From positions 62,001 to 126,000 of the forward strand of contig CAJNYU010002695.1 of assembly GCA_905331475.1 (NCBI GenBank): 64,000 nucleotides of DNA, written 5' to 3'. Made by a program: the position numbers and the translations under genes. Numbering within the stretch: the stretch's first letter is position 1; each line of letters starts with the position of its first letter. The notes beneath the pieces were generated by a model. The model did no database searches. It worked only from the letters and a program-made list of their open reading frames with translations, and was not told where the DNA came from. Of the stretch, positions 1 through 11,278 are shown in pieces. The DNA comes from Rotaria socialis (Eukaryota > Rotifera > Eurotatoria > Philodinida > Philodinidae).

Positions 1-1003
1 ATAATTAGAAATGAAACTTTTATGTACACATCAATTATATGACAGTAGGATATTCTGTATGTTGCAAGTAAGGTAAATGCGTTTCGCAAGAATTCGATTT
101 ATTGAAAATAAACTTTCTTTCTTCTTATATATTTTGTCAAATTTTTATACGTTTGCAAAATCTAACGTGTTCGTTTGGAATATCCAAGGATATGTTATTA
201 TTTTATTATTAAAAATAAAAGACCACCAGAAAAGTGTCTAGACTTACAGCGAGAAATATTCAGTTGTCACACACTTTCTGATTTCACATTTTATCTATAT
301 GAATAATTCATAGCTAAACTAAGAAATTCGTCAAAGAACCATTGAAAACTCGATTACGAGATTTTCATAGAATGCTTTGTCTGTAGACAGATCTCATAAC
401 AATGGGTATCTCTCAAAAATGCGATGTCTAGATAATGTATTTCTACTGACAAGGGAGGGCCACCAAGTGTTCAATCGCTTTTGCGTTGAAACTACTTAGA
501 TTATGTAGCTCCCAAGGAGTTATGAACACGCTAAAAATATTTTGAACGGATAGCTTATTGTTACGAAAACAGGACACTTTTATTGTATTTTTTAATTATT
601 GCCGTAGATTCCTTCAGGAACATTCGAAAATTGATTTTCGAATTTTAACTTGAAATTTTATGTAGCAAAACATCTCAACGAGAGTAGCGTTTTTTGAATG
701 CTTTTGATCATTGAATTTATTTGTTTCATTAAATCTGCTACTTCATTTGAAAGATGTACAATAAAAATTTCACAATACCCGCGTCTAACGATTTGAACAG
801 TAGAAAGGTCTGAAACGTTCACAAGAAGTTGTTCGCCGTAGCGAGTCTGTCTGTGAAAAGTCTCAAGTCAAAATTCGAACATCATTTTTTTTAATGTCCC
901 AGGGGTAGAGGTGTCAGCTGAGGTGCTCATCGGCGGCGGCTGGAACGTTAAAAAAGCACTAGTTCTGTGAACAAGAGCAGTTTGTCTATTGCAATATCCT
1001 ATC

Positions 1004-1349
1004 CCCAGGTGAATCAATCCGATACCGAATCCCATCGGATTCTATGGGGTCCTACCATCCGACGAAATCCCGTTAGATTCCTGGTTGAGGAATCAATGTC
1101 GGATCCGACAGTCGTATTTCCAATGATATCCGATTGTCGGAACCAATGAAATTCAAAGCATTTCGGTTCCGATTGACGGTTACTGTCGGATTTTATTAGT
1201 TTCCGATATTAGGATCCGATATCGATTCCGGAACCAGGAACTCGACGAGAATCCGATAGTTTCCTTGCGCCTTCCGAAGAGCTCCGTCGGATTCCAATAG
1301 GAACCGATCGGAACTCATCGGATCCTAGGCTAGGGTTCATTCTCCTGGG
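1004..1349. mobile_element. MITE-like element with CCCAGG ends, rich in TCCGAT words
   Basis: The left end, CCCAGGTGAATCAATCC, matches the reverse complement of the right end, CCCAGGAGAATGAACCC. The roughly 345-bp interior is packed with TCCGAT and ATCGGA words, is more GC-rich than its surroundings and can fold back on itself. It resembles a MITE. No target duplication is clear. A 60-codon open frame here is an accident of the repeats. Confidence 0.45.
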
Positions 1350-1429
1350 TCGTTAATATTTTCAAACAAATATGTGAAACAACTTTATTTTAGATCTTGA
1401 CATAATAGATAAAGTACATTTAAATAAAT

Positions 1430-1960
1430 TAGGGTTTTACATAAAATTAGAATTTGTAAGTTTTGTGCGCTTAAATTCTGCGAAATCCAGCTCAATTTCA
1501 GACTTGCCGTTTGTACTAGGCAAAAAAAATTAAGAATATATTTGAAGAGAGCATTCAAAACTGAACAGAAATGATACGAAAAAAGATCCTCGGTCGATAA
1601 CTCTCAATAGTGAAAACAAGCAAACATTAGATCAAAAATTCTAGGAGTCGTTTTTTCCCCTGTATAAAAAGAACACGCTCGCCATTCGCCGGTATCAATC
1701 GAGCATCTTTTTTCATATTATTTCTGTTCAGTTTTGAATGCTCTCTTCAAATCTATTCTTAGATTTTGTTAGCGGCTGAGCCAGGATTTTGCACTGGGAG
1801 AGGTTGATGGGCGGCTAAAAACTACCCGAGGTAACTTAATCCACCTCAGTCACCACATGGATCCACCACTAGATTTTGTCTAATGCAAATTGCCAGTCTG
1901 AAATTGAGTTAGATTTCACAGCATTTAACCCAATAAAATTTGAGAATTCTAAAATGATGT
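1430..1960. repeat. Long degenerate palindrome
   Basis: Inner arms at about 1525-1610 and 1695-1775 share TTTGAAGAGAGCATTCAAAA and the bases beyond it in inverted orientation. Outer arms at about 1470-1525 and 1865-1930 share CTCAATTTCAGACT, also inverted. About 90 bp without a partner lies between the right inner and outer arms, which looks like a later insertion into a once continuous fold-back of about 0.5 kb. No coding content. Confidence 0.55.
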
Positions 1961-2357
1961 AAAATCCACGTAAAATCCGAAGCATTTTTTAAATCTTTCA
2001 TAAATTCCGACTATGGTTTCAGAGGAGGCGAAAAATTTTTTCTTGACTGTTCTATGAAATCAGTGGACAACTGTGTTCTTCATCAGGCAAAAATGTCATC
2101 TATCAGATCATGTACGAGGAATTGGTGCATCTCTATATATCATATCGAGATGAAAATGAATAAAAACATCGAAATTCATTAATAAATGAAAATATAAATA
2201 AAAATTGTCGATATCAATGATAGGGACGGCGGCGGCTAATAAATTTTAAAATTTCGCATGCCATCGGCCACGACGGCTCAAAAGATCTTGAAATTTTCAT
2301 TGTCACCGTGGTAGCGGCGGTGGCTCAGCCGCACGACTGACACCTCTACCATGGAGT

Positions 2358-2417
2358 GGGGGGGGGGGGGGGGGGGGGGGGGCGGGGCCACAAAANNNNN
2401 NNNNNCCCCCCCCGCCG
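2358..2417. other. Assembly gap between a G-run and a C-run
   Basis: A run of more than 30 G residues ends near 2391. Ten N follow at 2396-2405, then a C-run and a CG-rich stretch. The round number of N suggests a gap of nominal size, and the mononucleotide runs beside it are likely sequencing or joining artefacts. Distances across this point should not be trusted. Confidence 0.8.
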
Positions 2418-2590
2418 CGCGGCAGGCACTCAAAAAAGCTCATACCTTAGAAATGGCCTAGTTTCGTCACAATAAGCGATTCGCCCAAAGTATTTTTAGC
2501 GTATTCATAACTCATCGGAAGCTACACAATGTAAGTAGTTTCAGCGCAAAAGCGGTTGAACACTTGGTGACCCTCCCTCGTAAGTCATTT

Positions 2591-4420
2591 ACTATCTAAG
2601 ATAAGTCAATTGTGTTATATGCACGAAATATATATATATATTTCTCTGGTGACTATTGAAGAGCAAACTTTCAGATAAAACTTTTGTCATTGATTATTCA
2701 ATAAATAGTTGACTTGCAAGAGTGAAAACATCTACAGCTGGAAAACCATACAACTAAATCCATTCAAGCTACTCAAGTGATTGATTAAAAAAACAGTTGG
2801 CAGCAGATTGTTTCGTGACACTCAGTGTATTCTATCTATAAAATGGCTCTGAAGTTTTATTATTAGATTCTCAAAGCGGTAAATTCTAGAAAGAAAAACT
2901 GACTATCACAAATTAAAATCCAAACCTAAAAAATTTTCACACACAGTCGAACATATTTTTTCTATTGTTTGATCTGAATGAAAATGCTATTGAATTTTTA
3001 TTTGACTGAGATAAATCATAAAATTGTATAAAATGAAAAAACAAAATTCGAAATCTTTAGAATATTATTCAAAGACTCAGATCGAAAAAATGACAACTAT
3101 AACTAGTTTCATGTTTCCATTATGATACGCAAAGTAGAATAAATAAATTACAATATATTCCATCTCACATTTTGTATTGTTTATATCTGCCATTGATCCC
3201 AATCAATACTGTTCTTTTTCATCTTTTTCAGTTTCACGATTCCTATCATGATAGACAATATAATGCTCGACGATAGTATCTACATGCAACTAATTGTGAT
3301 CATAACGATACTTTTTCCGAACTCAATAGCAGAAGATACGATAAGAATACGTAATAGTTCGCAAAATGATACACTATTAATGTTAACGACAATGAATTCA
3401 ATCAAGAGAAATACATGCATATATGTATAAGTATTCTTGAATGATGAGATGCAATAGGAGCTTATTTAGTTAACACTTATTCCTTTTGCTAAGTGGAACG
3501 ATTTTCTTCGTTTTCTATCATGTTTCCACCATTGAAGGGTAATGAAGTGCAATCGAAAGTAAAACTAAATTAGTCGAACTTTTTGAGAACGATTATTAGT
3601 AATTGATTGAATGTTTGAGAAACATTTAGATGGATTATCAATCGTTTCAATCATTGATTTTCTTATCTCATCAAATAACAGAATTCATGCCCATATTGAA
3701 AAATATCTTGTTTTCAGTTAGCGTATGATAGTTTTTTCCACAAGATTCAAGGTAGCAAGCTGTCAACACTACTTTTCCTGTTTGTCCATTGGCACAGTTA
3801 GGTACTTGTTAGCTTTTTCTCATATATTTGATAGAAAAAACTTATTGAGTTGTCAATATAACTATTCGAGTCCCAAAGAGCACTTTTTTTTGTTCATATA
3901 TTCTTAATTGAAAGTTGCCTTTTTTTTCTTCTTCAGACATCAATAAAAGCTCGCCGTGCTGACGACTAATTAAAAAAACTTTGCCACCGTTCGTCCGTTT
4001 CTAGTTCCATCATAATCATAGTATATGTCTTCTCTCACAGTATTGCTATCGTCTTCCATCTCTTCCCATCCTACGCTTGCTTATTCCGCTTCTGTTTCTC
4101 CGGAACGAGAACATGCCATACATACATATATAAATATATATATTGAGAGAAATCGCTCTGTGCAAATGAACACATCTTGTTAGGAGAAGAGAAGAGAAGA
4201 GTCAAGAAGGGATTATAGAACAGAAAGGGGGAGAAACAGAGAAATTATTCTCTTCTCTTGTTATATATGTATCGCTTCTTCTTCTTCTTCCAAAATCAAA
4301 GTAAGTGAAATCACTATAGTTCTCGTTCGTACAATAATAGGAATAGCATTTTTACAAGAATATGAAGTAAGTTGAATGTCAATATATCATGATTTTTTGT
4401 TCTTTTTACTTTCTTTCACC

Positions 4421-4460
<40 letters not shown>

Positions 4461-4656
4461 CTCTTATGTTATACAAATAATAACGCTCATAACAAACACA
4501 CACACACACACACACATAGGTAGCCGCGCGTCTGTTCATATTTCATATGGCATATTAAATTGACGTCATCAATAAGAGAAGACGTAACACATGTGTTCAT
4601 TTTATTTTATTTTTAGAATGTAAAGATTTGAATTCAATTGAAGAATAAACAAAATA
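2591..4656 (+). other. Non-coding upstream region of netrin with microsatellites
   Basis: I see no gene. Open frames of about 60 codons at 3248 and 3725 show no family features. The last 500 bp contain a CT dinucleotide run at about 4427-4457, an AC run at about 4496-4516 and purine-rich GAGAAGA repeats near 4180-4240. The region probably holds the netrin promoter and 5' untranslated sequence. No single promoter element can be pointed to. Confidence 0.5.
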
Positions 4657-7600
4657 ATGTTTTTAACAAAATTAATATATGTTCTATTATTTTTTTCATC
4701 CTTCTGTACAGCTAATCGTTGGTATCGAATGTTTTATTCAAATCATCACGATCCATGTATCGATCGTCATAATCGCTATCAACGTTGTATACCTGATTTT
4801 ATAAATGCAGCTTTTCATAAATCAATTTATGCATCATCAACATGTGGCAATCCTGTTAGAGAATTTTGTTCAAATAAAAGCGCATGTCATCTATGCGATT
4901 CATCTCAAATAAATACAAGTTACCCAACAGATTATTTAACTGATATTAATAATCCAAATAATTTAACATGTTGGCAATCCGATTTAATTAAACCAGGAGA
5001 AAATGCTTCATTAGTATTATCGTTGAATAAAAAATTTGAATTAACGTATATTAGTTTACAATTTTGTTCAGATATAAAACCTGATTCCATGGCTATTTTT
5101 AAGAGTATGGATAGGGTACGATGAAATAGATTCTTTTATACTCAATAAAATATAGATTTTTTTGTTGATTTCTTTTTAAAAGGGTTTGTCTTGGATACCA
5201 TTACAATATTATTCAAATAATTGTGAAGAGGTTTTTAATAAAAGTTCATTTGGACTAATAACACGTTCGAATGAACAAGAAGCTTTATGTATTGATACGA
5301 AATCACAATTATCATCATCAAACAGTGACTCACGTATTGCATTTAGTACACTTGAAGGTCGTCCATCCGCTTACGAATTCGATACAAGTCCAGTTTTACA
5401 AGATTGGGTTACAGCAACCGACATTAAAATTGTTTTATTATCAACCAATTCAGATAAAAACTTTTATTCTATAGCTGATTTTTCTGTTGGTGGACGATGT
5501 AAATGCAATGGACATGCATCAAAATGTATTACAAATAGGTATGAAATGTATATTATCCTTGTGAAAGATTTCTTCTGATAAGAGGAAAAAAAGAATATTT
5601 TTATTCATGAGATGGATCAAATTTCTTTTCTTCTTCTTCTTCTTCTTGTTCTTTTTCTTATTAAATCAATTGACCGTGAATATTGGAATCAAAATTGATA
5701 AATATGCATAAGAAAGATGAGATGATTGACACAATGAAAACGAATACGAACGAGTATGTGAGACGCCGAATAATATATTTAATTAAACATGTCTAGGAAA
5801 TGGTCATACAAGCGTTTTTGTTTTATGATCTGATGTTTATTGACGATAGATATATGTACATAGAAGCTGTAAAAATGATGAACCATAGATTGTATTTTGT
5901 ACTCGATTGGGTTCATCTGAATGCATCACATATGTATATGTGTGAGACAAAAGGTGATAAAGGATGATATCGAATCAAATCTATGATCTCTTTCTGCATA
6001 ACGTTTACTCAAATAGATGAGATTTGTTCATCAACACAAGTATACATAGACAAATGTCACATTTCTCTATACGTAGATATATGAATAAAGAGAGATACAG
6101 AAGTTCAGACTTCTGTCGTATTTGTTTAGGTTAGTCGCGCAAACAAGCATATCCGCCCTTGTGATATGGTTATACCCAGCAAGTGTCCTTGGAAATATCA
6201 GCTATTGGTCGAAGATAGATATAGAGAACGTTAATGTTCTTTGGATGATGATAGTGATGATGTAACACACTGGACAAGTGTCAATTGAATATTCAATGAG
6301 AAACAAAATTGAAAAAGGTGCATAATGATTGATCGATATAATAGTCATTTATAAATTCTCTCTTTTCTTTTTTGCCTTCATAAATGATCAATCAAGATCA
6401 ATTGTTTCCATTGTTGCGAGTTTGCTATTCACAAGGGAATAAAAATAAAAGACGGAAGTTGACAAACTAATGTATAGAAATGAGAATTTCTGAACAATGA
6501 TGTTATTTTTTTCCTTCTTCTGATGGCGATAAGTCATTATATTGTAATGTACTTGAAAAATCACAAGCATGTTCACATTGATCATATTTCCCGTTCATAT
6601 TATATATATATATCACTTGAAACGTGTTGTCATATTCGTTTTGATTCCATTCCTTTGACTCATATACATATATTTCAAAATGTTTCGAGCGCATTGATTA
6701 TATGTATCTATGACAACACACATCAACGGTTATTGAAGAAGAACTCTTATTAATTATTTCGGTTTTTCTTTCTTTAATTTTACTAGTGATGGCCATTTAG
6801 TGTGTGATTGTAAACATAATACAGCAGGTGATGAATGTGAAAGATGCAAAGATTTTCATTTTGATCGGCCATGGACTCGTGCAACACCTCGTGACGCAAA
6901 CGAATGTGTCGGTAAGATGTAGTTTTATACCTATTTCATCTTGAGATTTACAAAGTTAAATATGACACACTTGATTATGTGTACTAAAACATATAAAATC
7001 ATGTGTTCGATGCTCTAACACGTCGTTCAAAGAAAAGTAAGATACACACACACACACTCGAAAGGTTAATTCTAATATGCAATTGTAATCATCACTTAAC
7101 GAAATGTCGTTTGCATATTGAAACTATGCCAATGAATTGAGCATAAGTCTAGTCACATGTCATTGTTTTTTTGATTGTCATCATAAAAAATTGATCAGTC
7201 ATGTAATTATTGTCAAGAGTGTTTTACACATGACTCGACACAATCAATTATAAGTATAAATGCTTGACAAGGGAATATAAACAAGTTAGAAATATTCAGT
7301 AGAAAAAACTAATTTTCCTATGATCATTAACATTGTCTTTGTCATTAATGTATAGAATTATGTCTTCGGAATGAGAACAAAAATTTGTTTTCATGCTGTT
7401 AATCTATTTTACTTCTCCATATGTTAAGAATATTTATTTTAATAATTATAGCATGTACTTGTAATAATCATTCACGGCAATGTCGTTTCAATAAAGAACT
7501 CTATCTTCTATCGGGACGAAAATCAGGTGGAATATGTATACAATGCAAACATAATACAGTTGGTCGTTATTGTAATTATTGCAAAGAAACATTTTATCAA

Positions 7601-9214
7601 GATCCAAATTTGCCAATAACACATCCAGAAATTTGCAAAGGTACGAATAAATATAACAAAAACAAAAGACGAACTTATTTGTACAAAAATTAAGTTTAAT
7701 TCATTAAGCTTTTCCCTTTGTTTCTAGCTTTTTTACTTAGCCTTTTCCCAATCTGTCTTTGTGTTTATAAGCTTTACCTTATCTTTACTAACCTTGCATG
7801 TAATTATGTTAGTTATGTTAGCCTTGTTTTATGTGGCTTTTTAATACATATCAATATTGCTCATTAGGGATAATAATCGAATGTTAGCTTCGTATTTTTT
7901 TTCTCTCGCTATTGTTTAGTATTCCATAATGAAGTATGAGATATGTATACGCTACATGCATTAGTCAATGAACGGAAGCGTATAGAAATATATCTATAGA
8001 AAGAAAATTATTGATGGCCTTTTCAGAATTGTACAGAGAGGAAACACTGAGCAATTTGCCAAGGTTATATAGAAATCCATGCCTTTTGGTGACCTAGACT
8101 AGCTGAGAAGAGATAATTGTTAAAAGTTATATTGTGGATTTTTTCTAATTCAATGTTTACACATCAACAGAAATAGATAAACGATTTGTTACTATGTATT
8201 TATTCTGTCTGTGTTATAATAAGACAAATAAATATAATCAATTGTTTCTACCGCCTACTAATGTAGAAATTACACTAAGCTAATGTATAGCTAATGTTTT
8301 CGTGACATAAACACATATGCATTAAAGAAATTATCAGTGTTCAATTAATTCTATCTTTTCGTCTTTCAGCATGTAATTGTCATCCGGTGGGTTCACGTGG
8401 TAAAGTTTGCAATCAAACAACAGGACAATGTTTATGTAAAGATGGTGTTACAGGTTTAAGATGTGATCGATGTGTGAAAGGTTATCAACAAACAAAATCA
8501 CCTGTTGCTCCATGCATTAGTAAGTTTCTTTTTTTCAATACACAGAAAAAGAAAATTTTTCTTAAAAAATAACAAATCTATTTTTTCTCAGAAACATATG
8601 ATACTAAACTATCGACATTGTATAATATCTATCATCGACCTGACGATACAGATGATTATCATGAACAAGATGTAAATGTTGAGAATAATCCAACAGCTGC
8701 AACAACAACAACAGCAACAACAACAGTCCATCAAACACTTTCAGAATATCATCCACCAATAGATATGGGACAATATTGTGGTGCTTGTCGTTATTATAGT
8801 CATCGTTTACATATAAAAAAATTTTGTAAACGAGATTACAGTAGGTTTCACTAGAAACATAAAAGTCAATATACTTTCTTTTTTTCTCTCTTTAAAACAG
8901 CTATTCATGCACGTGTAACTAATCGGCATGATGCTGGCCAATGGGTATCCTATTTATTAACTATTATTCGTGTTTATAAAGATCGACTTAATCGTATTCA
9001 AGATAGTGAACAATGGGTTTGGGTCTCACGTAAAGATGTTGAATGTTCATGTCCACGTTTACAACTCGATCGACAATATTTACTAATGGGTTTTTATGAT
9101 CAAACACAATCATCATTAAGTCTTGATCATACCTCAGTTGTGATCCAATGGAGACCCCGTATGGAACAACGTATGAATCGATTTCGAAAATTAGAATTAA
9201 ATAAAAAATGTTAA
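4657..9214 (+). CDS. Netrin, secreted axon-guidance protein (7 exons)
   Basis: Netrins are secreted laminin-related guidance cues that bind DCC/neogenin and UNC5 receptors. Exons: 4657-5115, 5183-5538, 6787-6911, 7452-7640, 8370-8519, 8592-8840 and 8901-9214, giving 613 residues (human netrin-1 has 604). A signal peptide (residues 1 to about 20) is followed by a laminin N-terminal domain containing [13 protein letters not shown] and [12 protein letters not shown]. Three laminin-type EGF modules come next ([30 protein letters not shown]), with the netrin signature [17 protein letters not shown] Thr/Ala-rich linker leads to a C-terminal NTR/C345C domain (FCKRDYTIHARV to the end). All junctions keep phase with GT..AG sites, and the exon 2/exon 3 and exon 3/exon 4 joins restore conserved netrin text. 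The start is the first ATG before the signal peptide. The second intron is 1.25 kb, unusually long for this window. Confidence 0.95.
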
Positions 9215-11278
9215 AGAACAATAGAAAGATCTATGTCATTCCATAGAAAGAACGAACCTGAAAGTGACGGATAAAAATAGAACATTTTTTTTTTGTATAG
9301 TGTCGTGTGTGTGTGTGTGTTGTCCTCATTGTTGTGTGATTTTGTTTTATTTGTTAACTGTACCAGTAATCTTAGCATTACAATACAAAATTTATTTCAT
9401 ATCAACCTATACAGACATATATTTTTTCACTGATTTGTATATACACTCAAATATTCATTAGACAAATGGCACGGTTTCTTTTTTTTTTGTTCAATTAGGC
9501 AAAGCTTGATTTGCTTCACGATAGACAAGGCTGATTTATATATATAGTATAAACAACTCAGCGATTCATTTTTGAATAGTCATTTTATTCGTTTTAGTAA
9601 TGATGATCGAATAATGCCGCCGGATATCGATCATGCTTATTTGAAGAGAGTAAACAAACGACAGGCAAAATCTATTAATAATCATAGATTGATCGTTGAG
9701 ATGAAAAACGGAAGTCAACTCAGTGAAGTTATAAAATACACGCTATTGTCTTGATGGGTGACCTTGATTTCGTCAGTAGATGTTAACGGATATTGTTAAC
9801 CAAAGTATTCTTTTTTATTATGTTCTTCTCAGATAATAGATAGCTACAAGTACTTCATTAAAAAGTCTACAAATATCTGCCAATAAATCAATTGTAATAC
9901 ATTGTTCTTATACAATCTAATGCAAAAGAAAATTGTCTGGCGAGGAAAGTTAATGATAAAAACCAAGAAAAATTATACAGAAAAAAGGACAATGTTATAT
10001 TCAAGTACTTTTATATAATAATCTTTAATTGATATCAATTTAATAACGTATCGTATTTGTTATCTTTAAACGCGCTTGGTTTACATCAGTCAGAACAAGG
10101 TCATGTTTCAGTAACTATATTTGCCACTAATATAATTATTAGTAAAGTATCAAATTAAACAATAATACAGAGATATTGTGGAATTTCGCACAGGAAAGTA
10201 AAAGATCATTCGAAATGTCATCGAGCTGGTAATTATTCAATTGTGTCTAGCTGTTAAAATGAGATATTCAATGGCTTATGTTCAAGATGAAAACAATACC
10301 ATTGATTAAAATATTTGCGCTTGAATGAGAAGGTTTGATAACGAAATTCGTTAGCTTTATTTAGTTTAAGCTATTCAAATAAAATATTTGCCTAATAAAA
10401 TTTGATTTCTTAACTGTAAAAATAAGCTAACAAAAGGCAACGATATAGTTGATAAGATTAAACGGTAGAAAATAAAATGCGTATTTTTCATCAAATTAAT
10501 TTAAAGAGATCCTTATCGTCTTAAACTTAGGATTTGCATGATGATAAACGAAATGACTGTTGAATTTCATTATGTCAAAGATTTCTTTAATAATATGTGT
10601 CGACCAGAATAATTCAATTCAAGCACAGATATTCACGAATTATTCTCGAGCTGATACGAACTGTGATCTCCTACGGTTCTCATTTACATTCAGATCTGAA
10701 TCTAGCTATGTCCATTTCTTCGCTAAGTTTCCCTATGAGATTGATATGACTGATGTTGCTTTCGAAAGTTTGCGTTAGCAATTAACTCTTCGATTAATAG
10801 GCAATACTATTTTTATTTCAGGTGGTTACTATTTCAATTGTAGACATTCCGTCAAATATTTATATGCATTCCACAATAAAAATTGTTGTTGTTAATAATA
10901 ATTTTGTTTTGGTAACGGTTCATTTTTCATGATTATTTTTTTTAAGTGAAAACTTTATGCGTTTACATGATCAAATAATTTAATTTGATTCAAAATATTG
11001 AATTACATCAATAAGTTGTGCCAATAAGAACCTAGCATTTTATCTCAATCATCAGTGCTCTTTTATTGTGACAATATCTATTAGAACATGAAATTCAATA
11101 AAAATTAATCCTATTGAAAACAACCTTTTATGGGATAATAATTAGTTTAGTGTGAACGAAAGACACGGAGCAACATAAGAAAATAAAATAATAAAGACAC
11201 AACCACACATATCAAGTTAATAGCTATCGATATATTCGTTAATCAAAGTCTTGCTTTTCTTTGTAGACACCGGATTGA
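9215..11278. other. Convergent intergenic region between netrin and CRELD
   Basis: The two flanking genes converge here, so this stretch should hold both 3' untranslated regions. It is AT-rich with several AATAAA-like words and a GT run at about 9304-9321. The open frames at 9264, 9572 and 10560 (60-72 codons) have no recognisable features. I see nothing else. Confidence 0.5.

Larger units (their letters stand above)
904..2350. mobile_element. Inner inverted-repeat element with GGTAGAGGTGTCAG ends
   Basis: GGTAGAGGTGTCAG at 904-917 recurs as its exact reverse complement at 2337-2350. On both sides a GC-rich CGG/GCC tract follows inward. This fits a terminal inverted repeat of a non-autonomous DNA element lying inside the larger pair of arms. 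GC-rich CGGCGG patches also occur internally near 2225-2330. No transposase remnant is visible. Confidence 0.45.
430..2590. mobile_element. Nested DNA-element cluster bounded by about 130-bp inverted arms
   Basis: Positions about 440-575 and 2455-2590 are imperfect inverted copies of each other. Both carry GGGAGGGYCACCAAGTGTTC followed by a stretch reading roughly CGCTTTTGCGYTGAAACTAC. They bound about 2.15 kb with no credible coding sequence. Inside sit a second inverted-repeat pair (904-917 and 2337-2350), a small MITE-like element and a long degenerate palindrome, so several non-autonomous elements appear to have inserted into one another. The superfamily is not recognisable and no target duplication was identified. 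The assembly gap in the interior makes the true length uncertain. Confidence 0.55.

Noticed and set aside
967-1149. 60-codon open frame in the TCCGAT-rich element
   Set aside because: It is produced by repeated words inside a MITE-like element and has no start context or family.
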